DNA of 64,000 nt from Bacteroides bouchesdurhonensis (lineage in GTDB: Bacteria; Bacteroidota; Bacteroidia; Bacteroidales; Bacteroidaceae). Positions 34,468 to 43,981 of the stretch are shown one piece after another. Positions within the stretch are counted from its first letter, which is position 1. Each line of letters opens with the position of its first letter. The stretch spans positions 3,822,577 through 3,886,576 of the forward strand of contig NZ_LT707006.1 in assembly GCF_900155865.1 (NCBI RefSeq). The letters run 5' to 3'. The position numbers and the translations under genes are program-made. The notes under the pieces were generated by a model. It ran no database searches, was not told the DNA's origin, and saw only the letters and a list, made by a program, of their open reading frames with translations.

Positions 34468-35340
34468 TTAACGGTAAATGTAATAGTATGGATAGCACGA
34501 AGAGTTCTTCAAAATGTCCGAATCAAAGCCATCGGCATTGAGGATGTCTTCGTATTCAATGGTGAGCGTAATCACACGGCCACTGATTTGGTTCTCTGAG
34601 ATTTCCAGACGGAGTACCTTCTCATCCGGGAAGGTCAGCTTCTCAATCACCAGCACATTGCGGTAATTCTTCTTGAATTTCTTGACCGGGTTCAACGAGT
34701 AAATCGGTGTCAGTTCGATGGTCTGCGAGTTGGTGGCTTTGGTCTCTTTTTTATCCGTCAACTTCACGCGGAGTTCCTCAATGTCGTAGGCTATCTTCGT
34801 CTTGTTTTGTAACGAATAATCAATAAAGAAATAGTCACCGATGGTATAGATGTTGTTGACGATGGCCTTCATGCCATGGGCGTTAGACACCACCTGGTTG
34901 TACTTGCGTTTGCTGCCATACACCGCCCACGCATAGCGCACCATTTCGGCCTTGGGCATCGACACCTCGGGGTTGATATAGGACTGGGTATCGCTATAGG
35001 CCACTTCAAAAATGGAGGCTGCCATGCTGGGATAATGGGTATAAACCACGTCATACTGAGCGATATGGCGCTCTCCAATCAGGGTGATGGTGCCTAAGAG
35101 CTCATTCTCGCTGAACGCTGATTTCACTGAATCCTGCTCTAGATAAGGCTTGATGCGTACCATGTTGTCGGCACACTGGTTGCCCATAATCTTGGTCGTG
35201 GAGATGTCCACCAACTTGATGTTTTCTGGCATGACGATGTGGGTAGTGACCTCACTGTTCACGTAGATCTTCTCCTTGGCTGCAGCCTGTACGACAAAAC
35301 CTAGAAGACCGAAGAAAAGTAAAAATAATTTCGCTTTCAT
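34468..35340 (-). CDS. traN: Conjugal transfer protein TraN (DUF4138)
   Basis: 290 residues with a signal peptide (LGFVVQAAAKE). The TraN/VirB9-like pattern is IYVNSEVTTHIVMPENIKLV, DISTTKIMGNQCADNMVRIK and the C-terminal ENQISGRVITLTIEYEDI. It is predicted to be part of the outer-membrane core of the mating channel with TraM. A 134-base spacer with the dispersed motif separates it from traM. Confidence 0.88.
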   Translation of the reverse strand: MKAKLFLLFFGLLGFVVQAAAKEKIYVNSEVTTHIVMPENIKLVDISTTKIMGNQCADNMVRIKPYLEQDSVKSAFSENELLGTITLIGERHIAQYDVVYTHYPSMAASIFEVAYSDTQSYINPEVSMPKAEMVRYAWAVYGSKRKYNQVVSNAHGMKAIVNNIYTIGDYFFIDYSLQNKTKIAYDIEELRVKLTDKKETKATNSQTIELTPIYSLNPVKKFKKNYRNVLVIEKLTFPDEKVLRLEISENQISGRVITLTIEYEDILNADGFDSDILKNSSCYPYYYIYR

Positions 35341-35387
35341 ATTAGGTAATTTTTATGATTTACTGATTTGATTATTTGTTGATTCCG

Positions 35388-35462
35388 TTACTTGTAAACT
35401 TACTTACTCTATTACTTGTAACCTTACTTACTCTGTGATTAGTAAGATAGTTTACCTATTTT
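35388..35462. repeat. Dispersed intergenic motif, copy C, with 24-bp tandem repeat
   Basis: Two near-identical 23-base blocks TTACTTGTAA(A/C)CTTACTTACTCT (35388-35410 and 35412-35434, period 24) run into GTGATTAGTAAG (35435-35446) and GTTTACCTATT. The GTGATTAGTAA-GTTTACC core is shared with 921-945 and 7209-7243. It sits just after the traM stop and before traN. Confidence 0.65.
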
Positions 35463-35474
35463 CATTCTTGACCT

Positions 35475-36716
35475 TTACCTTGCTTCCTCCGAATTTATCA
35501 GATACACAATCGTGTTGTACTTGATTTTCGCTTTATTCTTGCGTATGTTGGACGAGATGGCCGAAGAAGCTGAGTTATAGACGTTTTGCAAGGCTTGCAG
35601 CGCCAAGGCTTCACCTGAGATACCGGAACCATAGCCATCTTCCGACTGGAAGTTGATGTTCTGCTGCACGGCACTGGAGCTGGCATCCTTTACAAACTCA
35701 CGGAAAGAACTTTCCGGTACATAGAACCCTTCCATGCCGTCATTGTCAAATACTGAAAGCTTCACGTTGATGAACTTATCACCGACCAGAATGCTGGTAA
35801 TCGTGGCCTTCACACGCTGCTGTCCGAAGCCTGTTACTGTACCATAGAGATAGGTGCCTTTCTTCAACTTGGTGTTGCTGACGGTAATATCATCCAGCAA
35901 CTTGAAACGAAGTCTGGTTCCTTCTTTTGCCTTGGTGGTCTGGTCAATCATAGCGCGAATCAACTTGGCTTCAGCTACATCATCGGGGGATGTTACCGTG
36001 TGGAACTTCTCCGCATTGGTATCACCGGATTTGATAACAAGCTTGGGGCGGTTGCGTTCCTTTTCAGCCTGACGGACTTTGGCGATGGAATCAGTACTTT
36101 GTTTCTCAGCCAACTCATCCCGGTCAAAGCGACCGATACCCAATCCGCTTTCAATGGCCTTCTGGCGCTCGTAACTTCTGCGTTGGATTTCCTCCAGGTC
36201 ACGGGCGAAGTCATCCTGTGAGGTATAGCCTTCGGATGTTCCGGAAGGATTGCCTCTCTGACCTGTACGGGAGTTTCCTGTACTGCCAGGAGCATTGTCC
36301 CCGTATGCAAAGGAGTTGATGTGTCTTCTGGACTCGGCCAACGACCTCTCCAGTTCCTCCATTTCCCGTTGCTGACGAAGCCGTTCCGCTTCTGCTGCAT
36401 CCAGTTTGTTGAGTTCGTCTTCGCTGTAGCCATGCTCCAGTTCCTCGTTCTCTTTCTGTTCTTCACCGATGGCACCAATCGCAGTGAAGGCATCTTCGTC
36501 CCCGAAGCGGCGCGACATCTCATACATTTTATCTCCGGCTTCCTCCGCATTGGCTTGCGGCAGTTCCGTATTGATGCGGTCGGTGGCAACCGTCTGTTGG
36601 GCGTCCTCGCTGCCTCCGAAGGTCTGCATCACGAAGTACACCAGGGCACACAGGGGAATGAACACCACCAACGGGAAGATGTACTTGGGCTGTTTGAAAT
36701 TGATTTTTCTGATCAT
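35475..36716 (-). CDS. traM: Conjugal transfer protein TraM (VirB10-like)
   Basis: 413 residues. One transmembrane helix near the N-terminus (YIFPLVVFIPLCALVYFVMQ). A long Gln/Glu/Arg-rich periplasmic linker follows. The C-terminal TraM domain (about 225-400) has LIRAMIDQTTKAKEGTRLRF, KLKKGTYLYGTVTGFGQQRV and INVKLSVFDNDGMEGFYVPE. It spans the envelope and links inner-membrane ATPases to the TraN core. Its start overlaps the traL-like stop (ATGA). Confidence 0.9.
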   Translation of the reverse strand: MIRKINFKQPKYIFPLVVFIPLCALVYFVMQTFGGSEDAQQTVATDRINTELPQANAEEAGDKMYEMSRRFGDEDAFTAIGAIGEEQKENEELEHGYSEDELNKLDAAEAERLRQQREMEELERSLAESRRHINSFAYGDNAPGSTGNSRTGQRGNPSGTSEGYTSQDDFARDLEEIQRRSYERQKAIESGLGIGRFDRDELAEKQSTDSIAKVRQAEKERNRPKLVIKSGDTNAEKFHTVTSPDDVAEAKLIRAMIDQTTKAKEGTRLRFKLLDDITVSNTKLKKGTYLYGTVTGFGQQRVKATITSILVGDKFINVKLSVFDNDGMEGFYVPESSFREFVKDASSSAVQQNINFQSEDGYGSGISGEALALQALQNVYNSASSAISSNIRKNKAKIKYNTIVYLINSEEAR

Positions 36717-37204
36717 GGATGGTCATTGTTTTGAAGTGATTTGACGATGGATTCCAGCCGGTTGTAACTTTGTACGATGTGGATGGAGTCCTGATGGCTT
36801 TTACGCGGTATTGCAATGAGCGAGTCCAGTTCCTCCCTAAGCAACTGCCCTTCATGGGTCAACTTTGTTAGCGTGGAACGGTGTACGCTCTTGTTTGTCT
36901 GAATGGTACGGAATCCGGAAAAGATGGGTTCCAACTGGGCAATGCTGCTGACATCCGGCTCACGTTTGTCTGACAAGGTCATGCTGTCAATAGCCACGGT
37001 ACTTGCCAGCAGGAAAAAGAGCGAACCGGTGACATAGGCAAAGGTGCGTTTGGGATGCTTCCTTGCCCAGATGTTGGCCAGACGGATGCGTCCTGCCAGG
37101 CGATATCTGGTGCCGACGGCTCTCAACTTGGGTTGCAGCCAGGAGCGTATCAAGTGATGCGTCTTGAGCCTGCTTTCCTGAAGTGTCTTTCTAAATGATT
37201 TCAT
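36713..37204 (-). CDS. traL: TraL-like membrane protein
   Basis: 163 residues. A basic N-terminus is followed by one transmembrane helix (TFAYVTGSLFFLLASTVAID, about 55-74). The helical C-terminal part is probably periplasmic. Position between traK and traM, and the single-helix layout, match TraL (DUF3989-like) of Bacteroidales elements. The sequence call alone would be weaker. Confidence 0.7.
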   Translation of the reverse strand: MKSFRKTLQESRLKTHHLIRSWLQPKLRAVGTRYRLAGRIRLANIWARKHPKRTFAYVTGSLFFLLASTVAIDSMTLSDKREPDVSSIAQLEPIFSGFRTIQTNKSVHRSTLTKLTHEGQLLREELDSLIAIPRKSHQDSIHIVQSYNRLESIVKSLQNNDHP

Positions 37205-37225
37205 GGGGTACTTATTCTCTAAATG

Positions 37226-37822
37226 TTAGTAATCGAGGTCCTTGTTCTCCAGTGTCCTCCAGTTCGTGATCATCAAACCGTGCGGATTGTTTCGGGTACG
37301 GGGGACTGATTCGATGTAGCCTGTAGTAACCATGGAGCGTTTCAAGTCCCGGGTACGGCGCTTGATGAGCTGCGTTCCGTAGTAGGTGAACTTCCGTTCG
37401 TGTTCGTCGAACTGAATGGAGTCACACATGATGGTACACACCGCTGAAGAGGAGATGATGTCGGAATAGAATCCGTTCTCATCCAATGCCTGCTTCTGCT
37501 TGAGGGCAGTACCATCTGCCATGTACATTGCCTTGCCGACCGTCCACTTGATGTAGTCGTTGTCGGGAGGCAGGTTAAAGAAATACTGATGGAAGAGCTG
37601 GATATGCGCCTTGGCTTCCATCGTGAAGTTCGCTTCCAACTGGGCACGCTGTGCCAGGAAGGGAATGTCACCGTCCAGTATGTAAATCTGCTCCCGTTCT
37701 TTTGTCACGAGCGAGATGCAGCACCAGACGGTGAACCCGCAGATGAGGGTGCAGCCACCTATCGTGGCCAGCACCGTCATCAGGGCGAGTTTCGTTTTCT
37801 GTGCTAAGGATTCTATAAGCAT
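37226..37822 (-). CDS. traK: Conjugal transfer protein TraK (VirB8-like)
   Basis: 198 residues. A transmembrane helix at about 14-40 precedes a periplasmic domain with the TraK-type segment QYFFNLPPDNDYIKWTVGKA and a C-terminal GYIESVPRTRNNPHGLMITN. It lies between traJ and traL in conserved order. Predicted inner-membrane scaffold of the mating channel. Confidence 0.88.
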   Translation of the reverse strand: MLIESLAQKTKLALMTVLATIGGCTLICGFTVWCCISLVTKEREQIYILDGDIPFLAQRAQLEANFTMEAKAHIQLFHQYFFNLPPDNDYIKWTVGKAMYMADGTALKQKQALDENGFYSDIISSSAVCTIMCDSIQFDEHERKFTYYGTQLIKRRTRDLKRSMVTTGYIESVPRTRNNPHGLMITNWRTLENKDLDY

Positions 37823-37840
37823 AGGGAATGGTTTGAGTGA

Positions 37841-38989
37841 TTACTTCTTGTTGTTGCTGTTCTTGGATTTGCCCGGTCTGACCAGAGAAGCGGCACCGCT
37901 GGCTACAGAGCCGACCACACTTCCTGCCATACCTCCTGCCATTGCTGTCATGCCCATCACGGTACTGCCGGCTGCTGAACCTGCACCGGAGCTGACACCG
38001 CCCGGAATTAGCCAGGAAGCCACTTCGGGCACAAAGCGGATGATATAGGCACCCACCAGCATCCCCATGGCATACATACAGTTGGAACCGATACCCTGCA
38101 GTCCCAGTGCGCCGATCTGTTCCCAGGAGTTTACCGAACCATGAAGCAGGTGGTTGTAAGCTATGAGGTCCTGCTGCAGGTTATAGAGCAGGATGAAGTC
38201 AATGTAGTAGATGCACATATAGGTGACAAAGCCCCACAGCGAGAGGGAAAGGAACTTCGACATCCACTGGCTCCAGGCCGAGTTCCAGGGCGGAGCCAGA
38301 GACAGGGCGAACATGATGGGACAGAAAATCATCATGATGGCCATGAAGATGCGCTGCGCCACCAGAATGCCGTAGTAGGACATCTGGAATATCAGTTCCC
38401 CCACAAAGCGTATGACATCGTTGATCCATTCGCTCATCTTGGTTTCAGCCGCCACCGCTGCCCGCTGCGCATAGTTGTTGATGGTGTTGCCCAGATTCTC
38501 CACGTTGTAGATGAGTTTGTCCCACCAGGCAGCATCCTGTCCGATGGCGGCTACCTGCTGGGCGGTGGAAATGGAGTCCTGTACCTGCCGCAGGCGGTCG
38601 AGGTATTCACTCTGTTTCTGTGCCACCTTCAGCTCGAAAGCGGCCACTTCCTTGTTCTTGGCTTTTGCCATGGCCTTGGTAGCGGTTTCCAGTCCTTTGC
38701 CGGGAACCTGCAGGGCCTGACAGATCCACGAGGAAGAAGAGATACAGATGGAAATGCCGATGATGCGCAGGAGTTTCATCACGTCCATGCCGCGCCGTCC
38801 GAGCATCATCATCCAGCATTCGTAGGAGCCTACACAGAGCGCCAGCAGCAAGCCGATGATGCGTGCCAGTCCGACGGCATCACCCAGCACCGCCACATTG
38901 GGAAAGGTTTCCATGGCGACCAGCAGCTTGTCCAGACTCTCGTCAATGGCAGGCAATCCGATGGTTAATGGTACTAACAGTAGATTCAT
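37841..38989 (-). CDS. traJ: Conjugal transfer protein TraJ (VirB6/TrbL-like)
   Basis: 382 residues, polytopic. The family-typical opening is DSLDKLLVAMETFPNVAVLG. A coiled amphipathic region KAKNKEVAAFELKVAQKQSE precedes the helices GELIFQMSYYGILVAQRIFM and FCPIMFALSLAPPWNSAWSQ. The C-terminus is Gly/Ala-rich and low-complexity (about 335-372). It forms part of the inner-membrane channel. Confidence 0.9.
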   Translation of the reverse strand: MNLLLVPLTIGLPAIDESLDKLLVAMETFPNVAVLGDAVGLARIIGLLLALCVGSYECWMMMLGRRGMDVMKLLRIIGISICISSSSWICQALQVPGKGLETATKAMAKAKNKEVAAFELKVAQKQSEYLDRLRQVQDSISTAQQVAAIGQDAAWWDKLIYNVENLGNTINNYAQRAAVAAETKMSEWINDVIRFVGELIFQMSYYGILVAQRIFMAIMMIFCPIMFALSLAPPWNSAWSQWMSKFLSLSLWGFVTYMCIYYIDFILLYNLQQDLIAYNHLLHGSVNSWEQIGALGLQGIGSNCMYAMGMLVGAYIIRFVPEVASWLIPGGVSSGAGSAAGSTVMGMTAMAGGMAGSVVGSVASGAASLVRPGKSKNSNNKK

Positions 38990-39019
38990 ATTTCATTCTA
39001 TTTTTATTACATAATCCTT

Positions 39020-39697
39020 TTAATAGTGTGTGGAAGCCACTGCACAGAGGTTGGCGGTCCGTTTGACCAGTTCCTCCATCTTTTGCCGGGCTTCCTCGTA
39101 AGCCTTCTGCCGTTTGGCATTCTCCAGTCCGTAACCGACTCCCATCTTGTGGATGTAGGCGATGTCGGCACAGAGGATTTCATTCTGACGGCTCAGTTCG
39201 TCCACCTGGTACTGGAGCTTGCCCTTGCTTTTCTGCATGCAGTAGAGCAGTCCGTCGGTGATACAGTCCTGCATCCGGTTGAACTCGTCCTTGTAGGAAG
39301 GAAACATCAGATCCACGTTGCGGTCTGCCTCGCGGAGCAGTTCCTCCTGATAGAGTTCCTCCATCTTCTGCCGCTCTTCCTCCACTTTCTTGATTTTCTG
39401 CCGCTGGGTCTCTTCCGCCATCACCCGGGTGGGCATGATGCGTTTCACGTTGGACTTGTGCTCCTTGAAGCGCACCCGGAAGCCGGATTGAAATCCTGCC
39501 CACTTCCAGTACATTTCCGCTCCCGAGTATTTCTTATGAAGGAAGAAATAGTACCAGTCCGGTGCGAAATTCCAGGGGCCGTTCTCCATGGAGCGCCACT
39601 GCCGCTGTTTCTCCTTATCATTGGCCTTTCGCTGGGCATGCAGACCGGAAGCCATCGTCATGCCCAGCAAGCAGAGTAATAAAATTCTATACCGCAT
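39020..39697 (-). CDS. DUF5045-like conjugation protein
   Basis: 225 residues from MRYRILLLCLLGMTMASGLH, a signal peptide. The mature part has an aromatic block (NFAPDWYYFFLHKKYSGAEM) and a long coiled coil (TQRQKIKKVEEERQKMEELY). The chosen ATG overlaps the previous gene by 11 bases, and an alternative start nine codons upstream overlaps by 38. It is a periplasmic or outer-membrane-associated component of the transfer apparatus. The exact role is unknown. Confidence 0.7.
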   Translation of the reverse strand: MRYRILLLCLLGMTMASGLHAQRKANDKEKQRQWRSMENGPWNFAPDWYYFFLHKKYSGAEMYWKWAGFQSGFRVRFKEHKSNVKRIMPTRVMAEETQRQKIKKVEEERQKMEELYQEELLREADRNVDLMFPSYKDEFNRMQDCITDGLLYCMQKSKGKLQYQVDELSRQNEILCADIAYIHKMGVGYGLENAKRQKAYEEARQKMEELVKRTANLCAVASTHY

Positions 39698-40385
39698 ATC
39701 CTTTGTTCCATTGATTGATGACACGATTTGCTATCTCGTCCTTCACGTTGGAGTTGAGTATTTCCCAGATGTAGTCGGGCTTCCAGCCGCAGTCGGTGAT
39801 GAGAAAGCAGTAGAGGTTCGCATTGTCCACGATGTAGCGGGCCTTGTCGATGGTGGCTTTGAGCGTCATCACCAGATTCAGCTTCTCGTCCATGGAAGCC
39901 TTCATCAGGTTGATGCCCGAGGCGGCCACGGAAGCATAGAGTTTGTAGCAGTGCTGCACTTCCCGGGCTATCGCCACGTTGGCATCGGCATAGTACCAGC
40001 CTACAAAGGGCTTCTTCTTGACATGCTTGAAAGTGTTGGAGGTAAAGTCCTTGTACTCCTTCACCAGCATGTAGAGCGAGTTGGCGGTAGAGGAAATGGC
40101 TCCGGCCAGTACCAGATAGGAATGGGCATTGCTCATCTTGGTGTTCAGCGTGGTCCGTACCTCGTTGAACTTGTTGGCACCTTTCGTCACCAGCGACTGT
40201 TCCCCGAAGCTGGTGACCACTCTGCCCAGTGCCTGGTCCTCGTCCTTCTTGATGCACTTGTGCAGGGCTATCAGCGCTTCAATGGTCGGCAGATCCTTGG
40301 GGATGACCACAGCAGTGGCCGTACCCGGCACCAGAAGGGACAATACCAGACAGACTGCGCCCAATTTCTTTTTCCAGTGTTCCAT
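39687..40385 (-). CDS. Secreted helical conjugation protein (TraI region)
   Basis: 232 residues with a signal peptide (VCLVLSLLVPGTATA). Mostly helical. The end, GWKPDYIWEILNSNVKDEIA then VINQWNKGYAV, resembles the tails of the TraI-like proteins at 7245 and 40400. It is probably a VirB5-like periplasmic component. It is encoded 14 bases after the preceding gene and overlaps the next one. Confidence 0.65.
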   Translation of the reverse strand: MEHWKKKLGAVCLVLSLLVPGTATAVVIPKDLPTIEALIALHKCIKKDEDQALGRVVTSFGEQSLVTKGANKFNEVRTTLNTKMSNAHSYLVLAGAISSTANSLYMLVKEYKDFTSNTFKHVKKKPFVGWYYADANVAIAREVQHCYKLYASVAASGINLMKASMDEKLNLVMTLKATIDKARYIVDNANLYCFLITDCGWKPDYIWEILNSNVKDEIANRVINQWNKGYAV

Positions 40386-40399
40386 AGCTTTTTCATCTT

Positions 40400-41137
40400 T
40401 TAGTTAGCAGCCACTAGTCCGTTCCAGTCCGATACCAGTCCGTCCACATGGTTTTTCATGGTGACCATGTTGGCCCATCCCTCGGGGTCGATAGCAAAGC
40501 AGAGGTCATTCAGCGTGGCATACTGTGCCATGAGCATCATGCCGTCCACCTTGTAGCGGATCTCATTCATGTGGGTGTAGATGGAGTTGGCCAGCGACAT
40601 CCGTTCGTAGCGGTCGAGCATGTTGTAGCCGTCGCTCTTCTTCTCGGCAGTGCCTTCTCCCTTGAGCGGATTGGAAATCCTCGCATTGTTCACGATGTTT
40701 ACGAAGTTGCCCACCAGCTGCTGTGTTTCCATCACCAGCCCTCCCAATTCCGTCAGGCAGTAGAGCTGGTTGGTGAACTTCGCCTTGCTGACCGTCTTTA
40801 TCAGTTCCGGCACATTCCGGATGATGTCGAAGGCGCAGCTGCCGATTTCCTTGTAGTACAGGCTCTTCGTACCGAAGCCGGAGATGTTCTGCATCGACAG
40901 TTTGTAGAGTTCCTTCATCGTGGCCATGCTGACCGAATAGAGTTCCACCTTCTGCTGCTTGGCGGCGATGGTGTCCAGCCGGGCATTGTGCTGTTCCTCG
41001 ATGAGTTTCTGGGCGGCAAGGTTGGACGATACGATTTTGATGCAGTTCTTGTCCACAACTACACGCCAACCTGCAAATGATTGAATAGATGCTGTAAGAA
41101 ACAACATGACTAAAAAAGCAAATTTTAACTTGACCAT
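40400..41137 (-). CDS. traI: TraI-like (DUF4141-type) conjugation protein
   Basis: 245 residues. A signal peptide ends at IQSFAG. The mature part has a VirB5-like coiled helical core (NARLDTIAAKQQKVELYSVS) and the tail DLCFAIDPEGWANMVTMKNH then VDGLVSDWN. That tail matches the protein at 7245-7985. It overlaps traG by 13 bases. The position after traG is that of traI in CTnDOT-type clusters. Confidence 0.7.
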   Translation of the reverse strand: MVKLKFAFLVMLFLTASIQSFAGWRVVVDKNCIKIVSSNLAAQKLIEEQHNARLDTIAAKQQKVELYSVSMATMKELYKLSMQNISGFGTKSLYYKEIGSCAFDIIRNVPELIKTVSKAKFTNQLYCLTELGGLVMETQQLVGNFVNIVNNARISNPLKGEGTAEKKSDGYNMLDRYERMSLANSIYTHMNEIRYKVDGMMLMAQYATLNDLCFAIDPEGWANMVTMKNHVDGLVSDWNGLVAAN

Positions 41138-43971
41138 AATGACATGACTTTTTGATGTTGATTGACTTTTCTGGCAAATTCCAGATACTTATGGCCACCG
41201 TCCCGTTTGCGGTCCGCCTCGATATGCGTGATGGCTTCCTGCATGGTTCCGTAGTGGGCCAGATAGAGTTTGAGGGCTTCCTTTTCCGTGCGTTCGGTAG
41301 TGTAAGCCCAGTAGCATTCCGGTGCTTCTTCCACACCGTACACATCCGAGTTTTGTCCCCGGCATATCCACACCTCCTTGAAGTAGCTGCGTCCTTCCCG
41401 GTTGTTCAGGGCATTGATGGTAAATATCTGCTGCCGCTGAATGGGGGTCAGTCCCAGGATGGCGGCAATGTCCTCGTAGCGGTCCTTGAACTTGGTCTGG
41501 TCGAGCAGTATCTTCACATCGGAGTTGTTGATGATGGCTTCCTTCACAATGGGCGAATCTATCACATCGTTCAACTCCTGGGTAACGACACCTGCAATGC
41601 CGTGGAACTTTCTGACCGTTTTGTACAAATATTTTATATATTCTGCCATGGTGGGTGAAGCAATCGCCTTCCACGCTTCCTCGATGATGAGTGCCTTGCG
41701 TCCTTTCTTGATGCGCATCTTCTGCAGGAACACATCCATGATAATCAAGACAACTATCGGGAAAAGCACGGGGTCATCCTTAATCTTGTCGATTTCGAAG
41801 ACGATGAATTGCTCATCGAAGAGGTTCACGTCCAGGTCGGAGTTCAGGGTCATCTCCAGTTCGCCTCCCCGGTAGAACTGCTTCAGGATAGCTGCGAAGT
41901 CGCGGATGTTGAACTGAATCTTCTCCTGTGCCACGATTTGCGGAATGCGTTCCAGGGCAAACTCATAGAAGGAATTGAAGGACAGTTCACGGACTTTCAG
42001 TCTGCGTTTCTGTTCCTCGATGTGGTCTATCTGCTTGTCTATCTTGATAAGCATGGAGTTGTTGTAGAGTTCCTTCTTGTAGTTCTCGATAATCTGCAGG
42101 GCACGTTCCTTTTCCCCTTTGCTGGCAGCTTCATCTTGGGCAAGGGCATAGAGCGAACGGCACTGACGGAGCAGTTTGAGTCGCCGGGCTTCTGCAGGAA
42201 GCATGAGTGCCTTGCTTTCCGCCTGCTTGTCCATTTCAGCATCCTGAATCTGGGCATCAATGTCCTCCATACTGTGGGAAAACTTGTCGTAGTCTTCTTC
42301 CATCTTGGAGGCAACCAACAGCTTTTGTCTCAACCCTTCACGTTCCTTTTTGGTGAACTTGGTGAAGGGATGGAAGTAGGCTTCGTAGTATTCCACGATG
42401 GTCTGGTTAATGAGCATGTCCTCAATCTTACTTGGAAAGTCGTTTCCTTTGAATATCAAGAATATCAAAGACTTCAAGAAATTCTTCTTTTCCCCGAAGT
42501 TCAAGTCATACTCTTCCTTTGTTACCTTGAAAGGATTCATGGAGATGGGCTTCTCCTTGGAATAGGATATGTAAGTGCCCTTGTAGTAACCGCAGATACC
42601 TTCATAGGAGTCGCCCGTATCAACCATAACCACATCCGTCTCTTGCTCCAGCAGCTGTCTGACCACGCTGTTCATGTGGAAGCTCTTACCACTGCCACTC
42701 GGTCCGATACAGAAGAAGTTGGCATTGTCCGTCATCTTCACCTTGCCCTCTTTCCCCGTGATGTCAATACATACCGGCAGCCCCTGGCGATCGGTATAAT
42801 AGGTAGTCAGCGGGGTATCTTCCGAACCTTTCAAGTGTTCCTTGAAGAAGAAGCACAAAGCTGCATCAGATAAAGTAAGGAACAGGTCATAGTCCGGATT
42901 GAAGGCATAGCCGTTTCCCGGGAAACTATCTGTAAACAATTCCAACTGGTTGTAGGCGGTACGGGACGGCATGATGCCGCACTCATACAGTTTGGTTTCC
43001 AGATAGGAAGTGACCGGAGTGACCTTGTCTGCCGGGCAGCTCACCAGGATGTTGAAATTGCAATAGACCAGCTGCGTGCTGTCCACCGCCAGGCGGTCCA
43101 GCACTTCCTCGATGTCCTCCTTGGCAATCTTGTTGCTCGGGTCGGGCATGGAGCCGTGACGCTTGGCTTTGGCCTGGAGTTTTCTCAGCAGTTTCCGTTG
43201 GTTCGGTATCTGTACCACCTGGTTGAACACCACACAATCGGCATGGGGCACACTCGTCAGAAAAGAGAACAAATCCGTGGCGATGCCGTAGCCGTTGATG
43301 TTCATCTGTGTGTAGGGCTTCACCAGCGAAGGCAGGTTAATCTCGTCTATATCCACCAGCGGATAAGAACGGACTACCCGGTCGCCAATTTTCAGATATT
43401 CGTCTGATGCCTTGAAGTTGGTCATGGAGAACGGGCCATGCCGGAACTGGAAGGCCATGAAGCGGTGGCAATACTCATCGACTTCCGTCTTACTGAGTTT
43501 CCGGTGCTTGATGTTCTTCTCCTTGAGGATGTCGCTCACCTTGGAAACCTTGGAATGGAAGTCCAGCCATTTCTTCGGGTCGTACTGCACGAACTGGCTG
43601 CGCTGCACCTCCTGCGTGAGGATAAGGTAGGTACGTATCTCCGTAAATTCTCTTCCCTCAAAGTAACGGAAGTAGCTTTTGGTCAGGAACTCCGCATCCT
43701 CCGGCACCTCATGGTGGTAGGACTGCTTGCAGAGCACGTCCTGTTTCTGCAGGGCATAACCCTCGCCGAGCGTCTGTACCACATTGGAGAGCACATCCTG
43801 AAAGAGCATGTACTGCTCCGCATCGGTACAGAGCTGCTGCACGGGATTGGTTATCTCGAAAATAACCGACGGTTCCCCCTTGGCTGAAAAAAGGACGACA
43901 TTGCCGTCCGTTTCCTCCAGCTGCGCATAAAGGCCGTCAAATATTCTTTTCTTGGTACGTGCCATAATCAT
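41125..43971 (-). CDS. traG: Conjugation ATPase TraG (VirB4-like)
   Basis: 948 residues. The N-terminal TraG domain begins KKRIFDGLYAQLEETDGNVV. Walker A (FFCIGPSGSGKSFHMNS) is near residue 420-430 and Walker B (RKALIIEEAWKAIASPTMAE) near 750-765. A coiled region (about 590-660) inserts between them. It powers mating-channel assembly and substrate movement. Length is slightly above that of typical TraG proteins. Confidence 0.95.
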   Translation of the reverse strand: MIMARTKKRIFDGLYAQLEETDGNVVLFSAKGEPSVIFEITNPVQQLCTDAEQYMLFQDVLSNVVQTLGEGYALQKQDVLCKQSYHHEVPEDAEFLTKSYFRYFEGREFTEIRTYLILTQEVQRSQFVQYDPKKWLDFHSKVSKVSDILKEKNIKHRKLSKTEVDEYCHRFMAFQFRHGPFSMTNFKASDEYLKIGDRVVRSYPLVDIDEINLPSLVKPYTQMNINGYGIATDLFSFLTSVPHADCVVFNQVVQIPNQRKLLRKLQAKAKRHGSMPDPSNKIAKEDIEEVLDRLAVDSTQLVYCNFNILVSCPADKVTPVTSYLETKLYECGIMPSRTAYNQLELFTDSFPGNGYAFNPDYDLFLTLSDAALCFFFKEHLKGSEDTPLTTYYTDRQGLPVCIDITGKEGKVKMTDNANFFCIGPSGSGKSFHMNSVVRQLLEQETDVVMVDTGDSYEGICGYYKGTYISYSKEKPISMNPFKVTKEEYDLNFGEKKNFLKSLIFLIFKGNDFPSKIEDMLINQTIVEYYEAYFHPFTKFTKKEREGLRQKLLVASKMEEDYDKFSHSMEDIDAQIQDAEMDKQAESKALMLPAEARRLKLLRQCRSLYALAQDEAASKGEKERALQIIENYKKELYNNSMLIKIDKQIDHIEEQKRRLKVRELSFNSFYEFALERIPQIVAQEKIQFNIRDFAAILKQFYRGGELEMTLNSDLDVNLFDEQFIVFEIDKIKDDPVLFPIVVLIIMDVFLQKMRIKKGRKALIIEEAWKAIASPTMAEYIKYLYKTVRKFHGIAGVVTQELNDVIDSPIVKEAIINNSDVKILLDQTKFKDRYEDIAAILGLTPIQRQQIFTINALNNREGRSYFKEVWICRGQNSDVYGVEEAPECYWAYTTERTEKEALKLYLAHYGTMQEAITHIEADRKRDGGHKYLEFARKVNQHQKVMSLWSS

Positions 43972-43981
43972 TCATTTTATT

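Noticed and set aside
41809..42873. 354-codon plus-strand frame opposite traG
   Set aside because: It is antisense to a conserved VirB4-like ATPase. No domain motifs are seen and the composition is typical of reverse-complement reading.
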